A DNA stretch of 64,000 nt from Fibrobacterota bacterium (GCA_023436145.1 JAEZKP010000016.1:164169-228168), one strand, 5' to 3'. Shown: positions 1 to 9,103, numbered from the stretch's first letter. The notes: generated by a model from the sequence alone, not told the origin. Numbers and translations: made by a program.

Positions 1-97
1 GGGAAACCAAAAGCATGTGGAAAAGGATGTTTAAGCCAGCCTGGTAAGCAAGCAGGTCAGAGCCAAAATCAGTGGCTGCTTCTCAAGGAGTCTCGTT

Positions 98-712
98 ATG
101 AAAAACAAGTGGATTTTTATGGCACTTTGTGCTCTTTTATCATACTCATCAATTCATGCACAGGGAGTAAAGCTTAGTCTAATAGGTGGAGTTGCCAAAG
201 AGGTGGGGCCAGAGCATGAGGATTTCAATTGGGGTTTTACAGTTGGTGGCAATTTTTTCTTTTTTGTAGATGACAATATTTTACTGGGTTTGAGAGCCAC
301 TTACTCCCGCTTCACTCCTGATGAATCAGAATTCACAGAAAGTGTGAGTGATTTATTTGGAGGAAAAGTCAGCGGAGATGCATTTGTGGTGGAAATCATC
401 CCCTCTTTACGACTCACCACCCGCTATCCGATGAGTGGCATAAATCTTTTTGGTCAAGTAGGTGCCGGAGTTTTCATACTCAACACCGAAGTGACCGTTA
501 CCTCTGGAGATGGCGACGGTTCTACAGTAGAGGAGGTTTTCGGTGAGGGTACCATTGGACGATTCGGCTTTAATGTGGGAGCAGGTATTACATTCGGAAA
601 TCCGGAGTTTATCTCTGTTGACCTTTATCCCATGTTCAATCTGGTGTTTTTAGGGGAAGGTGATTCGTTCAGATACTTTTCCTTTAATCTTGCTCTGGGG
701 ATAGGAATATGA
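98..712 (+). CDS. Outer-membrane beta-barrel protein
   Basis: This is a 204-residue protein. Residues 1-21 form a signal peptide (two basic residues, a hydrophobic core, cleavage after a Ser-Ile-His-Ala-Gln stretch). The rest alternates polar and aromatic/hydrophobic residues with many Gly, as expected of transmembrane beta strands, and ends in a strand-like run rich in Phe and Gly. An AAGGAG ribosome site lies 7 bases upstream of the ATG, so the start is well supported. The likely location is the outer membrane, as a small OmpA/OmpW-like barrel. No substrate can be inferred. It stands alone and is followed by a terminator. Confidence 0.75.
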   Translation: MKNKWIFMALCALLSYSSIHAQGVKLSLIGGVAKEVGPEHEDFNWGFTVGGNFFFFVDDNILLGLRATYSRFTPDESEFTESVSDLFGGKVSGDAFVVEIIPSLRLTTRYPMSGINLFGQVGAGVFILNTEVTVTSGDGDGSTVEEVFGEGTIGRFGFNVGAGITFGNPEFISVDLYPMFNLVFLGEGDSFRYFSFNLALGIGI

Positions 713-720
713 TCTTTTAT

Positions 721-770
721 CAGCCGGATCAGGGATAAACCCTTCCGGCTTGATTTATTTTTTTATTTCT
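721..770 (+). terminator. Intrinsic terminator of the barrel-protein gene
   Basis: A 7-bp stem (722-728 with 744-750) is extended by a 4-bp AGGG/CCCT stem (731-734 with 740-743) with a two-base bulge and a 5-base loop. A T-rich tract follows at 752-770. It sits 10 bases after the stop codon. Confidence 0.8.
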
Positions 771-786
771 GGATACAGGAAAAAAA

Positions 787-1224
787 TTGCTGCCAGAATT
801 AACCTTAGCCGAAACATTTTATGATCTATATCATCTTTTGATAGCTTTTCTGCTTGCCTTGCCGGTAGGTCTGGAAAGAGAAATCGGAAGTAAAGGAGCG
901 GGACTCAGAACCTTCCCTCTGGTGGCGGTCGGCTCATGCGGGTATGTGCTTATAGGTGTTGATACACTTTTAACCCCGGAGGCCCAATCCAGAGTAATTT
1001 ACGGAATAATTACCGGAATAGGATTTATTGGTGGCGGAGCAATTATTAAAAGCTATAAATCTGTAAGTGGAACCGCGACTGCCGCAAGTATCTGGAATAC
1101 CGGAGCAATAGGTATGGCAGTAGCCATGAACCGCTTCGATATAGCTGTATTTCTGGCTCTGTTTAACTACATCACTTTACGTTATGCCCCAATCTTTAAG
1201 CACCGGTTCGGAAAAGACATCTGA
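787..1224 (+). CDS. MgtC/SapB family membrane protein (short form)
   Basis: This 145-residue protein carries the hallmark MgtC/SapB segments: Gly-Leu-Glu-Arg-Glu near residue 28, Gly-Leu-Arg-Thr-Phe around residue 40, the GIGFIGGGAIIK stretch near residue 78 and GTATAASIW near residue 95. About four hydrophobic membrane segments are visible. It has only the membrane part; the C-terminal ACT-like domain of long MgtC proteins is absent, as in SapB-type members. The start is TTG, and in-frame ATG codons occur only far inside the conserved part. Family members are inner-membrane proteins linked to magnesium limitation and membrane potential; the molecular activity is unsettled. It is isolated between a terminator and a convergent operon. 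Confidence 0.85.
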   Translation: MLPELTLAETFYDLYHLLIAFLLALPVGLEREIGSKGAGLRTFPLVAVGSCGYVLIGVDTLLTPEAQSRVIYGIITGIGFIGGGAIIKSYKSVSGTATAASIWNTGAIGMAVAMNRFDIAVFLALFNYITLRYAPIFKHRFGKDI

Positions 1225-1263
1225 ACCAGGTACACAGGCTCCCTCTACAATTACCTAAAAATC

Positions 1264-2028
1264 TCACCACCTCCTACCGATAGCCGCCCTGAATTCCACC
1301 TCACGCATGTCTTTCAGACTCATCTTAACAGCCATTTTCTCACATATATAGATTTCATCTCCCGGGCGAGCAATCACCTCAAAACCGGTGGATCGCAACA
1401 TAGCCATGACAGCATTATGATTTGGTACCCACCAGTTAGTAGGATCATCCTCAATTGAATGCTCAATAAAAGCCATTCTGGGCCAACCCTGCTGATTCAT
1501 TACCTCTCTATTAAAAAGAGAAATGTTAGTGTTTTGTTCAAACCCCTCCGGAGATGGTAAGGTCATGGTTTGAAACACCAATAGCCGCTTAGTTATTCTG
1601 GAAATTATATCCAGAGCCAGAAATGGATATCTTAAATGATAAAAAACTCCCATAAACCATACCAGATCATACTTCTTAGAACATTCTGCCAACTCATAAA
1701 TCTGCATTTTCGTAAAATTCACCTTGTCCTTAAGATCATATTTTCCAAGTGCCCACCTGGCCTGTCTCAAATAATGGCTGTCAATATCAATTCCGGTCAC
1801 TCTGGCACCCATTCTGGCCAGCTCAAAAGAATAAAATCCAGCATTACATCCCACATCCAGCACATTCCAATCCTTTATACTTTTTGGAAGGGAGCCTAAA
1901 ATCTGCTTCCATTTGAATGCAGGAAAATCCCCAAGTGGATGATTTGGCGCAGTCTGAGTTCCATCTGGCAGATGAAGATTATGGAACCATGGGGCCAGTG
2001 AATTAATTTTCTGCTGTAAAGTTATCAT
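1264..2028 (-). CDS. SAM-dependent methyltransferase (DUF1698/CmoB-like)
   Basis: The protein has 254 residues. A Rossmann SAM-binding motif, VLDVGCNAGFYSFELA, lies at about residues 56-71, followed by an acidic GIDID segment near residue 80 that should hold the ribose hydroxyls. A WFMGVFYHLRYP segment near residue 124 resembles the CmoB/DUF1698 group and the TIGR04290 methyltransferases found beside glycosyltransferases in other genomes (family recall, not searched). It is the last gene of the 19-gene glycan operon, 21 bases after the preceding stop, so it probably methylates an intermediate or the final glycoside. The substrate is unknown. Confidence 0.85.
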   Translation of the reverse strand: MITLQQKINSLAPWFHNLHLPDGTQTAPNHPLGDFPAFKWKQILGSLPKSIKDWNVLDVGCNAGFYSFELARMGARVTGIDIDSHYLRQARWALGKYDLKDKVNFTKMQIYELAECSKKYDLVWFMGVFYHLRYPFLALDIISRITKRLLVFQTMTLPSPEGFEQNTNISLFNREVMNQQGWPRMAFIEHSIEDDPTNWWVPNHNAVMAMLRSTGFEVIARPGDEIYICEKMAVKMSLKDMREVEFRAAIGRRW

Positions 2029-2049
2029 CTGTATCTACCCCGCTAATTT

Positions 2050-3771
2050 TCAAAGCTCAAGAAGCTCATTTTTCAGCATTATGCTGTATTTCTCTTTTAA
2101 CTTTAGAAATTCTGCACCATCCGGTTCCCCCATTAAAGAATCAGCCGCTAAAGTCACATATCCCAGTCGAAACGCCAGGTATGCAACATTGAAAAACGGC
2201 TGTCGCATAAAAACAGATGAATCGATGGGAACAAATTTTTCCAGAAAATGACTTCTTTTTCTTTTGTCTAATTCGAATTCAAAACAAAACCCTGCAATAT
2301 CCCAACATATATTCTGAGAACCATGGAAAAACTGATCACAATGATGCTCGATATGATCCACCTTCATGAAACCGGTACCTGTTTTTAAAAAATCCTGAGG
2401 CAACATGTGACCATCGATTGCTATAGGAGCCTCTTCATATAAAGCAGAAGTGTTCTGGCCAAATTTTTCCATATACCTGCACCACTGCTCACCCAACCCT
2501 TCCTTTATATTTACATAGATCATCTCCAGCATCTGATCGTAGCCGACTCTTAATATGGAACTCATGGATTTACGCATCATTGACAGGTATTCTTTTACAA
2601 AATCAATCAATTCATCATTAACATCGGATGTTTGTAAAATTTTACCCTCGATAAATTCCATCACTGCAAACCCACTGGACAACTGATTTACCTGTGGTGT
2701 AAATCCCGTTTCACTAAGTTTATTTGCCCGCACTACATATCGGCTACCATATTTACCTAATCCGACAAATTTGGCAATCCAATAGTTTTTCCCGTTTTCT
2801 AAAAGGTATTTCCTCCGCTCATGATGAGGATGCACAGCTGGAAAATCTAAGGAATTTTTAATAAAATGATTCCTCCACATCCCTGCAGAGATATCACAAA
2901 CTATCTTTTTTTGAAGATTTTTTTCCAATTTTCCATTTAAAATCCACTGATTCTCAAAACTGCCAGTATACTTATCATAATCGCTCCATAATTTTCTGGC
3001 ATCCTCAGATATAAAACGATCAGCTGAAGGCAACCAACTGGGAAAAAGCAGAGTTCTTTCCTCAGCAATATCAAGATTTCTCAAAGCTTTTAATGCCCCA
3101 CCAAAGGATGAGCCACTTAGCCCCGGCCCTTCATCCACAATCAGCACATAGTGATCCGTACTTTGTTGAATTATCTGTTTAACCTGCTCATCCAGAATCA
3201 AATACCGATCAAAGGGATGTCCTCTCGGCCTTACGGTCAAGGATTTAACGATACAACCTCCACTTTGTAATTGCGCACCAACCAGAGCAGACAAAGAAGT
3301 CCCGATACTCCTTAATCCCAAAACAAGCGCATTTTCTGGCTTTTTCTCCTTAAAAAAAACCTGTGCTGCCTCCATGTATACTTCAGGATAAAGTCCATAA
3401 TACACAAACCCCTCTGGCACATTTAACTGAATCTGCTGCGGAAGTGGCATTGACTTAAGAGCAGAAAGAATACTCTTTAATTCAAATAAACTGTCCATCA
3501 GAAACAGCCCTTTTGCCCATAAAGAAAACAAAACATCACCGGCCTTCATCGACATCTGACGACAGATGATAATCTGCCGGTTTATAAGATCCAGTTTATT
3601 ACAGAAAAAATCGGTGATACCAGTCTCCAGCTCACCACATTCGATCAGCAGACTGACTGCCATATCATAAATATCGGACCTGGTAGGAATTGCCATATCC
3701 ACAATCTTCTCGATAGAAGCAATCTGCTCATTTACAGTTATATGCTGTCTGTAATTACGGTAAACTATCAT
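2050..3771 (-). CDS. Phosphoribosyltransferase-like / kinase-like fusion protein
   Basis: This is a 573-residue cytoplasmic protein with two recognisable parts. Around residues 145-235 lies a type I phosphoribosyltransferase-like fold, with the segment VLIVDEGPGLSGSSF (residues 209-223) in place of the usual acidic PRPP-binding loop. From about residue 325 onward the sequence resembles the aminoglycoside-phosphotransferase/choline-kinase fold: VMEFIEGK near residue 370, a degenerate catalytic region with DGHMLPQDF near 455, and a DHIEHHCDQFF..CWDIAG stretch near 475-495 where such kinases have DFE and D-x-A. The usual HGD catalytic motif is not intact, so kinase activity is uncertain. Its start overlaps the upstream phosphatase gene by 17 bases. 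No specific function can be assigned; a link between PRPP chemistry and the glycan pathway is inference. Confidence 0.6.
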   Translation of the reverse strand: MIVYRNYRQHITVNEQIASIEKIVDMAIPTRSDIYDMAVSLLIECGELETGITDFFCNKLDLINRQIIICRQMSMKAGDVLFSLWAKGLFLMDSLFELKSILSALKSMPLPQQIQLNVPEGFVYYGLYPEVYMEAAQVFFKEKKPENALVLGLRSIGTSLSALVGAQLQSGGCIVKSLTVRPRGHPFDRYLILDEQVKQIIQQSTDHYVLIVDEGPGLSGSSFGGALKALRNLDIAEERTLLFPSWLPSADRFISEDARKLWSDYDKYTGSFENQWILNGKLEKNLQKKIVCDISAGMWRNHFIKNSLDFPAVHPHHERRKYLLENGKNYWIAKFVGLGKYGSRYVVRANKLSETGFTPQVNQLSSGFAVMEFIEGKILQTSDVNDELIDFVKEYLSMMRKSMSSILRVGYDQMLEMIYVNIKEGLGEQWCRYMEKFGQNTSALYEEAPIAIDGHMLPQDFLKTGTGFMKVDHIEHHCDQFFHGSQNICWDIAGFCFEFELDKRKRSHFLEKFVPIDSSVFMRQPFFNVAYLAFRLGYVTLAADSLMGEPDGAEFLKLKEKYSIMLKNELLEL

Positions 3772-4375
3772 GAACCGAATCCTGTTCCTGTAAATAATTA
3801 TTAACAGTCAGTACTTGTGTACCGTAGTCATCAATTTCTAGTATTGAAACCGATGCAGGCTGTACATCAAAACGTAATAGAAAATCCAGAGGAATCCCTG
3901 CATAGTGAGCAATGGCTGATTTGATCGGATCACCATGACTGACCAGAACAACCGTACCACTGTGAACTTTTCTTATCCGCTCCATAAAAGCACTCATCCG
4001 GCAGGCTACTTCCAGCATCATCTCTCCATCTGGAATTCTTACTCTACCTCTGTAAGTATTGTACTGAGCCCATAATGGATCAAAAGAAAGCTCTTCAAAA
4101 CTCTTACCGGTCCACAGTCCATAATCGACCTCTGAAAGATCCTCAACTATGTTAAGAGATAGCCCTCTTTGAACAGCCAGAGGCAAAGCGGTTTCTCTGG
4201 CACGTTCCAAAGGACTGCAATATATCGCTTCGATTTCCGTTTCTTTTAAGCGATCAACCAGCTCTATTGCCTGCTTTTTCCCTCTCTCACTGAGGTGAAT
4301 TCCGCTTTTTCTGCCGGAAATATATCTTCCCACCGGATCGCAATGCCCATGACGTATAAGCATAAATGCAGTCAT
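3755..4375 (-). CDS. Histidine phosphatase family protein (first copy)
   Basis: The protein has 206 residues and starts with the catalytic LIRHG motif (phosphohistidine nucleophile), followed by LSERGKKQA, SPLERARETA near residue 60 and a second catalytic histidine in VLVSHGDPIK near residue 150. This is the pattern of the phosphoglycerate-mutase-like acid phosphatase superfamily (CobC/GpmB type). I chose the ATG at 4375 because it overlaps the previous stop as ATGA and places the RHG motif at the N-terminus; a start 57 bases upstream would lie deep inside the previous gene. A paralogue lies at 9100-9717 in the same operon. It probably dephosphorylates a sugar-phosphate intermediate. Confidence 0.85.
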   Translation of the reverse strand: MTAFMLIRHGHCDPVGRYISGRKSGIHLSERGKKQAIELVDRLKETEIEAIYCSPLERARETALPLAVQRGLSLNIVEDLSEVDYGLWTGKSFEELSFDPLWAQYNTYRGRVRIPDGEMMLEVACRMSAFMERIRKVHSGTVVLVSHGDPIKSAIAHYAGIPLDFLLRFDVQPASVSILEIDDYGTQVLTVNNYLQEQDSVHDSLP

Positions 4376-5379
4376 TCGCACTCTCTTTTTTTTAATTGGA
4401 TTCTGGAGTTGATGGAATAAACCGGTCTCCAATAGCTCTTGTAAGTTTCATTTCCCCGTAAGAAATCAAAGTTTTCTGCACCTCTTTTTAATGCATCTTC
4501 AATGACATGGAAAAGAAGCAACGCTCCAGGGCTATACTGTTTCATCAAAGGATCAAATCCACCCAGATATGCGTAAACAGTGTTGTTGCAAGTCAGCGTA
4601 TAATAGGTAGCAATTGACTTTAAATTATACCACATTTCATGAATTCTCAATAATCCGTTTATTAAAAGTCCGGGAGCAGCCTCTTTATGAAAGTTCTTTA
4701 ATGAATCAGCGTAAAGTACACCCATCTGATTCTTACTTTCCCATCTGGCCTGATGCAACATAAAAAACCTTTGAAGGAAATTTTCCAAACTATTTACATC
4801 TGCAGTTTCAAGGTAATATCCGCCACTGCTACTGAGCGCTCTGGCTGCATGGGAAAGATTCTTTCTTAAATTTTTAGGTAATTGTGTTCTGAATTTTTCC
4901 ATATTGGATGGTAACTCAAGACGGGAACAGATATTCCAGTCGCTTCTTTTAGCCACAAATATATCCGGATAGTTGCAGTGAAGAAGTATGCTGCTTTCAG
5001 GAATATCCTGCAGATCACACTCATCCCACTGAGACCCGATATCAGCTAAATACCCCAGCACCGAATCAGCCACCACACTCTCATAATCAGGTAACGCGAT
5101 TATATCCAAATAATCAGTTATTCCGGTACCAACAAAGCATAATATTTTTTTTCCACTCTGTTTTTTGTAAATGAAAAAAAGTGCAATTCCTGCCAATAGA
5201 TCCCCATCATAGAAAGTCAGTGCCTTTAGTTCCCCTCCACCAAAATTCCTCCACCAGGGTAATAACCATTGAGGGAATTGAAAAGGAGTAATAAGTCTGC
5301 ATTTATTACATAGTTCAGTCCAGGCGGGAACAATTTTCTCCAGTGCCGAGAGTTCGGTTTCGTTAGTTGCTACTTTCAC
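4372..5379 (-). CDS. FemAB/CelD-like N-acyltransferase (Acetyltransf_6)
   Basis: This 335-residue protein has the double-GNAT architecture of the CelD/BcsL-like acyltransferases (Pfam Acetyltransf_6). The C-terminal hallmark reads GAENFDFLRGNETYKSYW at about residues 303-320, and a YAYLGGFDP segment precedes it. These proteins transfer acyl or aminoacyl groups to amino sugars or polysaccharides. In this operon it follows a GT4 transferase and a PIG-L deacetylase, so a plausible role is re-acylation of the amine exposed by the deacetylase; that is inference. There is no signal peptide, so it is cytoplasmic. It is translationally coupled (ATGA) to the downstream phosphatase. Confidence 0.8.
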   Translation of the reverse strand: MKVATNETELSALEKIVPAWTELCNKCRLITPFQFPQWLLPWWRNFGGGELKALTFYDGDLLAGIALFFIYKKQSGKKILCFVGTGITDYLDIIALPDYESVVADSVLGYLADIGSQWDECDLQDIPESSILLHCNYPDIFVAKRSDWNICSRLELPSNMEKFRTQLPKNLRKNLSHAARALSSSGGYYLETADVNSLENFLQRFFMLHQARWESKNQMGVLYADSLKNFHKEAAPGLLINGLLRIHEMWYNLKSIATYYTLTCNNTVYAYLGGFDPLMKQYSPGALLLFHVIEDALKRGAENFDFLRGNETYKSYWRPVYSINSRIQLKKRECE

Positions 5380-5398
5380 AAGTTGCCTCTAATCGTAA

Positions 5399-6445
5399 CT
5401 AAAAACTATTACCATCGATGATATTTTCGTACAGTTGCAAATATTGTGAAGTCATCCTAGACACAGCATAATAATCTTTAGCCATATTATGACATTTGAT
5501 GGGATCGATTTTAGCAATTTCCAGAATCGCCTCAGACATTTCCATCTCATCATTCACCAGAAAACCATTTTCACCCTGCCTTATTAAATCGTTTAATGCT
5601 CCAGCCTTAAAAGCTACTACCGGTACTCCAAAAGCCATAGCCTCCATGGCCACCAGAGAACTGGTTTCCTCCACAAGACTAGGGACTAAAAGACATAACG
5701 CATGACGAAATAACCGTTTTTTCCGGACATTTCCTACCTCCCCAATAAACACACATTCGTTATTATCTATAGCCGGTCTTATTTTCTGGTGGAAATAAAT
5801 CAGGTGCTCATCGTAAGGATACACACTGCCGGCCAGAACAAATGGCAGTTTCACATTTCTGGATGCTTTTATTGCCAGATGATATCCTTTTTCGGGACAG
5901 ATTCTGCCCATGGATAGAGTGTATTTCCCAGTACCTCTAACTGGTATGCATTCAGGGATATCAACCCCATTTTCAATAAGAGAAACTGGCCCACCAATCT
6001 TGCTTCGGTATTTGAAAAACTGAAAACTGGAAACACAATTGTAATGAACTCCTTTGATAGAGAAGCTCTCAGCTTTATACCAGTCCAGCGGAAGATGCAA
6101 AGTGACTAAAGCAGCAATATCAGCTTCGGGAAAATACTCGGCAAAATCCAACCCGTGGAAATGAATAAGATCGATTTTTTTATTCCATATGATTTCGGAA
6201 AGTTTTCTTCTATAATGTTTGTAAAATTTTTTTCTGAAAGCATCATCTATAAGATCGCAAGTAAAATCAAATTCAATCAGCTGACCATTTACCGATGATC
6301 CTTTCTGAGCAAACACCAATGAATTGTTTCCAGAACTGGTAATAGCCAGATCCAGATGATTCAAAATCTGCTCAGCTCCCCCGGCAGTACTCTCTGAAAT
6401 TCTTGCAAAGGGGAAAGCAACACTCAGAATAGTCCGCTTATTCAT
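5399..6445 (-). CDS. Glycosyltransferase family 4
   Basis: This is a 348-residue GT-B retaining glycosyltransferase. The N-terminal half contains a GGAEQILNHL acceptor-side motif near residue 22. The C-terminal half contains SMGRICPEKGYHLAIKA (about residue 178) and the nucleotide-sugar binding E-x7-E region, EETSSLVAMEAMAFGVPVV, near residues 259-277. It overlaps the upstream PIG-L gene by 8 bases. The pairing of a GT4 with a PIG-L deacetylase recalls MshA/MshB and BshA/BshB in low-molecular-weight thiol synthesis, but donor and acceptor cannot be read from sequence. Confidence 0.87.
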   Translation of the reverse strand: MNKRTILSVAFPFARISESTAGGAEQILNHLDLAITSSGNNSLVFAQKGSSVNGQLIEFDFTCDLIDDAFRKKFYKHYRRKLSEIIWNKKIDLIHFHGLDFAEYFPEADIAALVTLHLPLDWYKAESFSIKGVHYNCVSSFQFFKYRSKIGGPVSLIENGVDIPECIPVRGTGKYTLSMGRICPEKGYHLAIKASRNVKLPFVLAGSVYPYDEHLIYFHQKIRPAIDNNECVFIGEVGNVRKKRLFRHALCLLVPSLVEETSSLVAMEAMAFGVPVVAFKAGALNDLIRQGENGFLVNDEMEMSEAILEIAKIDPIKCHNMAKDYYAVSRMTSQYLQLYENIIDGNSF

Positions 6446-7283
6446 GACAATCGTTTAATTTCAGTAGATTTATAGTTTCTTCTGCCAGCAGATTCCAGTT
6501 ACCGGCACTCATTCCCCAATCAAAAAACTCGTAAAGTAATATTCCCCGATGCGGAGGTTTTTTAAAATTGTAAACAGGAGCTTTGCGAAAACGCTCCACA
6601 TTGAGAGGAAAGTTGGCCAAAGTTTTCCACTGTGAAGCATAGTACTGAATGAGCTTTTTTTTAGCTTCAATCTGATTTTGGTCCAGATGAACCGACCATA
6701 TGGGAATTTGGGGATAGTCGATAAACTGATAATAGATCATCTCAGAGCTTCCGTTCCCGTGATAACAGGCATATTCAATCACCTCAGGAGCATATTGCAG
6801 TCTTTTTTTTAACAAGTTAATTGATGCCCACACCGCAAAAGCAGTTGTATCGTGGTCAGGATGCCCGCCTTCATAAGCATGAGTAAAAACAATATCCGGT
6901 TTATAGGTTTGCAGTAGTTCCGTTATTTTGTGGCAGATCGCTCCCATATGAAATGATGCCTGCTGATCAATAAATCCTAGCTGGAAAACCTGGGATTCGG
7001 TTATTCCGGCACTATACATGGCATTCAATTGTTCCTGAAATCGGGCCTTGGAATATGCTTCACGAGTAGAGTAACCTGCAGCAATAGCATCATCCATTTT
7101 CTTGGGTGCACCATCGGTGATGTTTACAATTTTTAACTTGTCTCTCAGGTAATGAAGCAATGATGCAGAACCTAATACTTCATCATCAGGGTGTGCACAG
7201 AACAGGACAACCGAAGGCACAGAAGACATACTGGTGAGCTTTTTATTACAGAAATCAATTATTATATCCAGTGGTTTTTTCAT
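6438..7283 (-). CDS. PIG-L family N-deacetylase
   Basis: The protein has 281 residues. The zinc-binding motif AHPDDE lies at about residues 31-36 and the second metal site is GGHPDHDTTA near residues 139-148, as in the LmbE/MshB/BshB family that removes N-acetyl groups from GlcNAc-containing small molecules. It starts with ATG overlapping the stop of the nucleotidyltransferase by 4 bases and overlaps the downstream GT4 gene by 8. It has no signal peptide. It probably de-N-acetylates a sugar intermediate made by the neighbouring glycosyltransferases. Confidence 0.88.
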   Translation of the reverse strand: MKKPLDIIIDFCNKKLTSMSSVPSVVLFCAHPDDEVLGSASLLHYLRDKLKIVNITDGAPKKMDDAIAAGYSTREAYSKARFQEQLNAMYSAGITESQVFQLGFIDQQASFHMGAICHKITELLQTYKPDIVFTHAYEGGHPDHDTTAFAVWASINLLKKRLQYAPEVIEYACYHGNGSSEMIYYQFIDYPQIPIWSVHLDQNQIEAKKKLIQYYASQWKTLANFPLNVERFRKAPVYNFKKPPHRGILLYEFFDWGMSAGNWNLLAEETINLLKLNDCHE

Positions 7284-8032
7284 ATTTCTGAAACATTCTG
7301 TTGATAATTAATTAACATTTGCATGGCATCACGATATCCCCCTAAAGTGCCGACATCCACATAAGCTCTGCCAGTCTTGTAGGCATAAGCGGTACCACCA
7401 TTTTCCAGATATGCATTTACCAGTGTACCAAAATATTCATCCTTTCGCCCCTGACAACACCACAACCTATACAGATCATACATAACCGAACCAGGCATTT
7501 TGAATGCACCCCAGATCCACTTTTCTTTTGTTTTCACATTTTTAACCTTAACATTTTTCACCCGGTTATCTTTATCGGTTTCCACCGCATCATACAGAAA
7601 AGGTTTATCCACCGGAAAGAGTAAAAAGGAAAACTGATTATCCGGAAGATTCAGAAGGCTGCCGGCTGGAAACCAGATAGTATCCGGAAGCCCCACAATG
7701 ACCTGATCTGAACTGTTTATAAGAGGTAAAGCGCAAAAGATGGCATCACAAAGTCCACTTGGATTCTGTTGAACAGTGTAACAGAAATGCATTCCATTTG
7801 TACCGTTCCCAAAATATCTTAGAATATCACTCTTGGCAGGAGAAATAACCATGCAGATATTAGAAACACCAGCTATTTTCATTCTTTCTATCAGATATTC
7901 GCTTACAGCTCTGGGACGCTCCACATTATTATGTGTTAAACTCCCCACCGGAAGAAGCTCCTTTGAAAATGCTAACGGCTGGATTCTTGACCCACACCCC
8001 GCTGATGGTATTATTCCCCAGTTTATTCCCAT
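7280..8032 (-). CDS. Sugar-phosphate nucleotidyltransferase
   Basis: This 250-residue protein has the NTP-transferase signature in a slightly divergent form: IIPSAGCGSRIQPLAFSKEL at the N-terminus, in place of the usual AAGxGTRLxPLTxxxPK. A LPDTIWFP segment near residue 117 matches the metal-binding region of the family. It likely activates a sugar 1-phosphate to an NDP-sugar for the glycosyltransferases around it; the nucleotide and sugar are unknown. It is shorter than bacterial GalU (about 290-300) and lacks a left-handed-helix domain. It lies 12 bases after the CgeB-like gene and is translationally coupled to the PIG-L gene. Confidence 0.82.
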   Translation of the reverse strand: MGINWGIIPSAGCGSRIQPLAFSKELLPVGSLTHNNVERPRAVSEYLIERMKIAGVSNICMVISPAKSDILRYFGNGTNGMHFCYTVQQNPSGLCDAIFCALPLINSSDQVIVGLPDTIWFPAGSLLNLPDNQFSFLLFPVDKPFLYDAVETDKDNRVKNVKVKNVKTKEKWIWGAFKMPGSVMYDLYRLWCCQGRKDEYFGTLVNAYLENGGTAYAYKTGRAYVDVGTLGGYRDAMQMLINYQQNVSEI

Positions 8033-8044
8033 ATTCGGAACTCC

Positions 8045-9103
8045 TTAGATTCCACTTAATATTGCAATCAATTCCTGAGCCCGTTTTTCAGCAGTATGCT
8101 CCCTCAGTACTCTTCTTCTTGCTACCTTTGCCAATTTTTGTCTTTCTTTTTCAGGCATTTTTAACGCAGAAATCACCTCCTCAGCAGAGTTAACCAGAAT
8201 TATCTCTTCTGCAGGATTAAAAAAAGTCTCCATGCCAGCCCAGCTATCGCTTATAATTGGAACTTCACATAAAGCAGCCTCAAAAAGCCTTCCTGAAGCA
8301 CAAAAACCCATATCCGCCATTGCATCTCTGGTGATATTTAAAGTAAATGAACTGGAGCAATAAAAACTTGAGTGCTCAGGTGGTGCCACATGAGGTAAAT
8401 AGTCGATATTGGCGGTTAAACCAATCTCAGCCGGATATTGAGCACCAGCCAGAATGAAACGTTCACTTTGTAAAATAGATGCAGGTTTAAAAAATAACTC
8501 ATCCAGTTTTTTCTGCCGATCCGCTGCATAAGTTCCCAAATAGGAAAGTGCACCGGCAAATTTATCTATCCTGCAGGTAGGAAAATGAAGCTGCGGGTCA
8601 GCACTCCCGTAAAGCGCAAATACCAGCCTGGCTCCCAATACACTTTTCAATTTCTCAAGCGCAACGCCACCAGTATAACTTAACACCAGATCAAACTGAC
8701 CCAAACCCGTTCGGGGAATATAATCGGGCCAAATACCATTCTCAATGTTTCTAAGCGTTACTGGAGTGTCCAGATCATAAAATACCTTTAATTTGTTATG
8801 ATCAATTATCATATCCGTTGCTTCGATAGCATCCGGACAGTAAGAGGTGACTATGGAAACATCCGCCAGCCTGATCCACTTCTGAGCTTCTTTTCTTATC
8901 TGATTCCAGTTTTTATACAAAACAAGAGTCAATCCGCTACATTTTTCAAAGTCACGGTTACTGGCATAATAATCAACATCTTTCTCAAAAAAGACCACCT
9001 GATGTTTCTTAGCGGTCAATGCGGATATAAGCCCCCTCCAGATAGTGGCATGTCCATTTCCCCAGGAGGAGCTGATTGATAGTCCAAATATGACAATTTT
9101 CAT
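8045..9103 (-). CDS. CgeB-type glycosyltransferase
   Basis: The protein has 352 residues. The N-terminus has the feature common to the CgeB/COG4641 proteins here: a strand, then SSSWGNGHATIWRGL, then an FFEKD segment. The C-terminal Glyco_trans_1_2 domain has GRLFEAALCEVPIISDSWAG near residues 272-291 followed by EEIILV. CgeB is the Bacillus spore-maturation glycosyltransferase; donor specificity in this family is generally unknown. The GNGHATxxRGL phrase is shared with the product of 10650-11777, so the two are close paralogues. It is coupled by ATGA to the upstream phosphatase gene. Confidence 0.83.
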   Translation of the reverse strand: MKIVIFGLSISSSWGNGHATIWRGLISALTAKKHQVVFFEKDVDYYASNRDFEKCSGLTLVLYKNWNQIRKEAQKWIRLADVSIVTSYCPDAIEATDMIIDHNKLKVFYDLDTPVTLRNIENGIWPDYIPRTGLGQFDLVLSYTGGVALEKLKSVLGARLVFALYGSADPQLHFPTCRIDKFAGALSYLGTYAADRQKKLDELFFKPASILQSERFILAGAQYPAEIGLTANIDYLPHVAPPEHSSFYCSSSFTLNITRDAMADMGFCASGRLFEAALCEVPIISDSWAGMETFFNPAEEIILVNSAEEVISALKMPEKERQKLAKVARRRVLREHTAEKRAQELIAILSGI

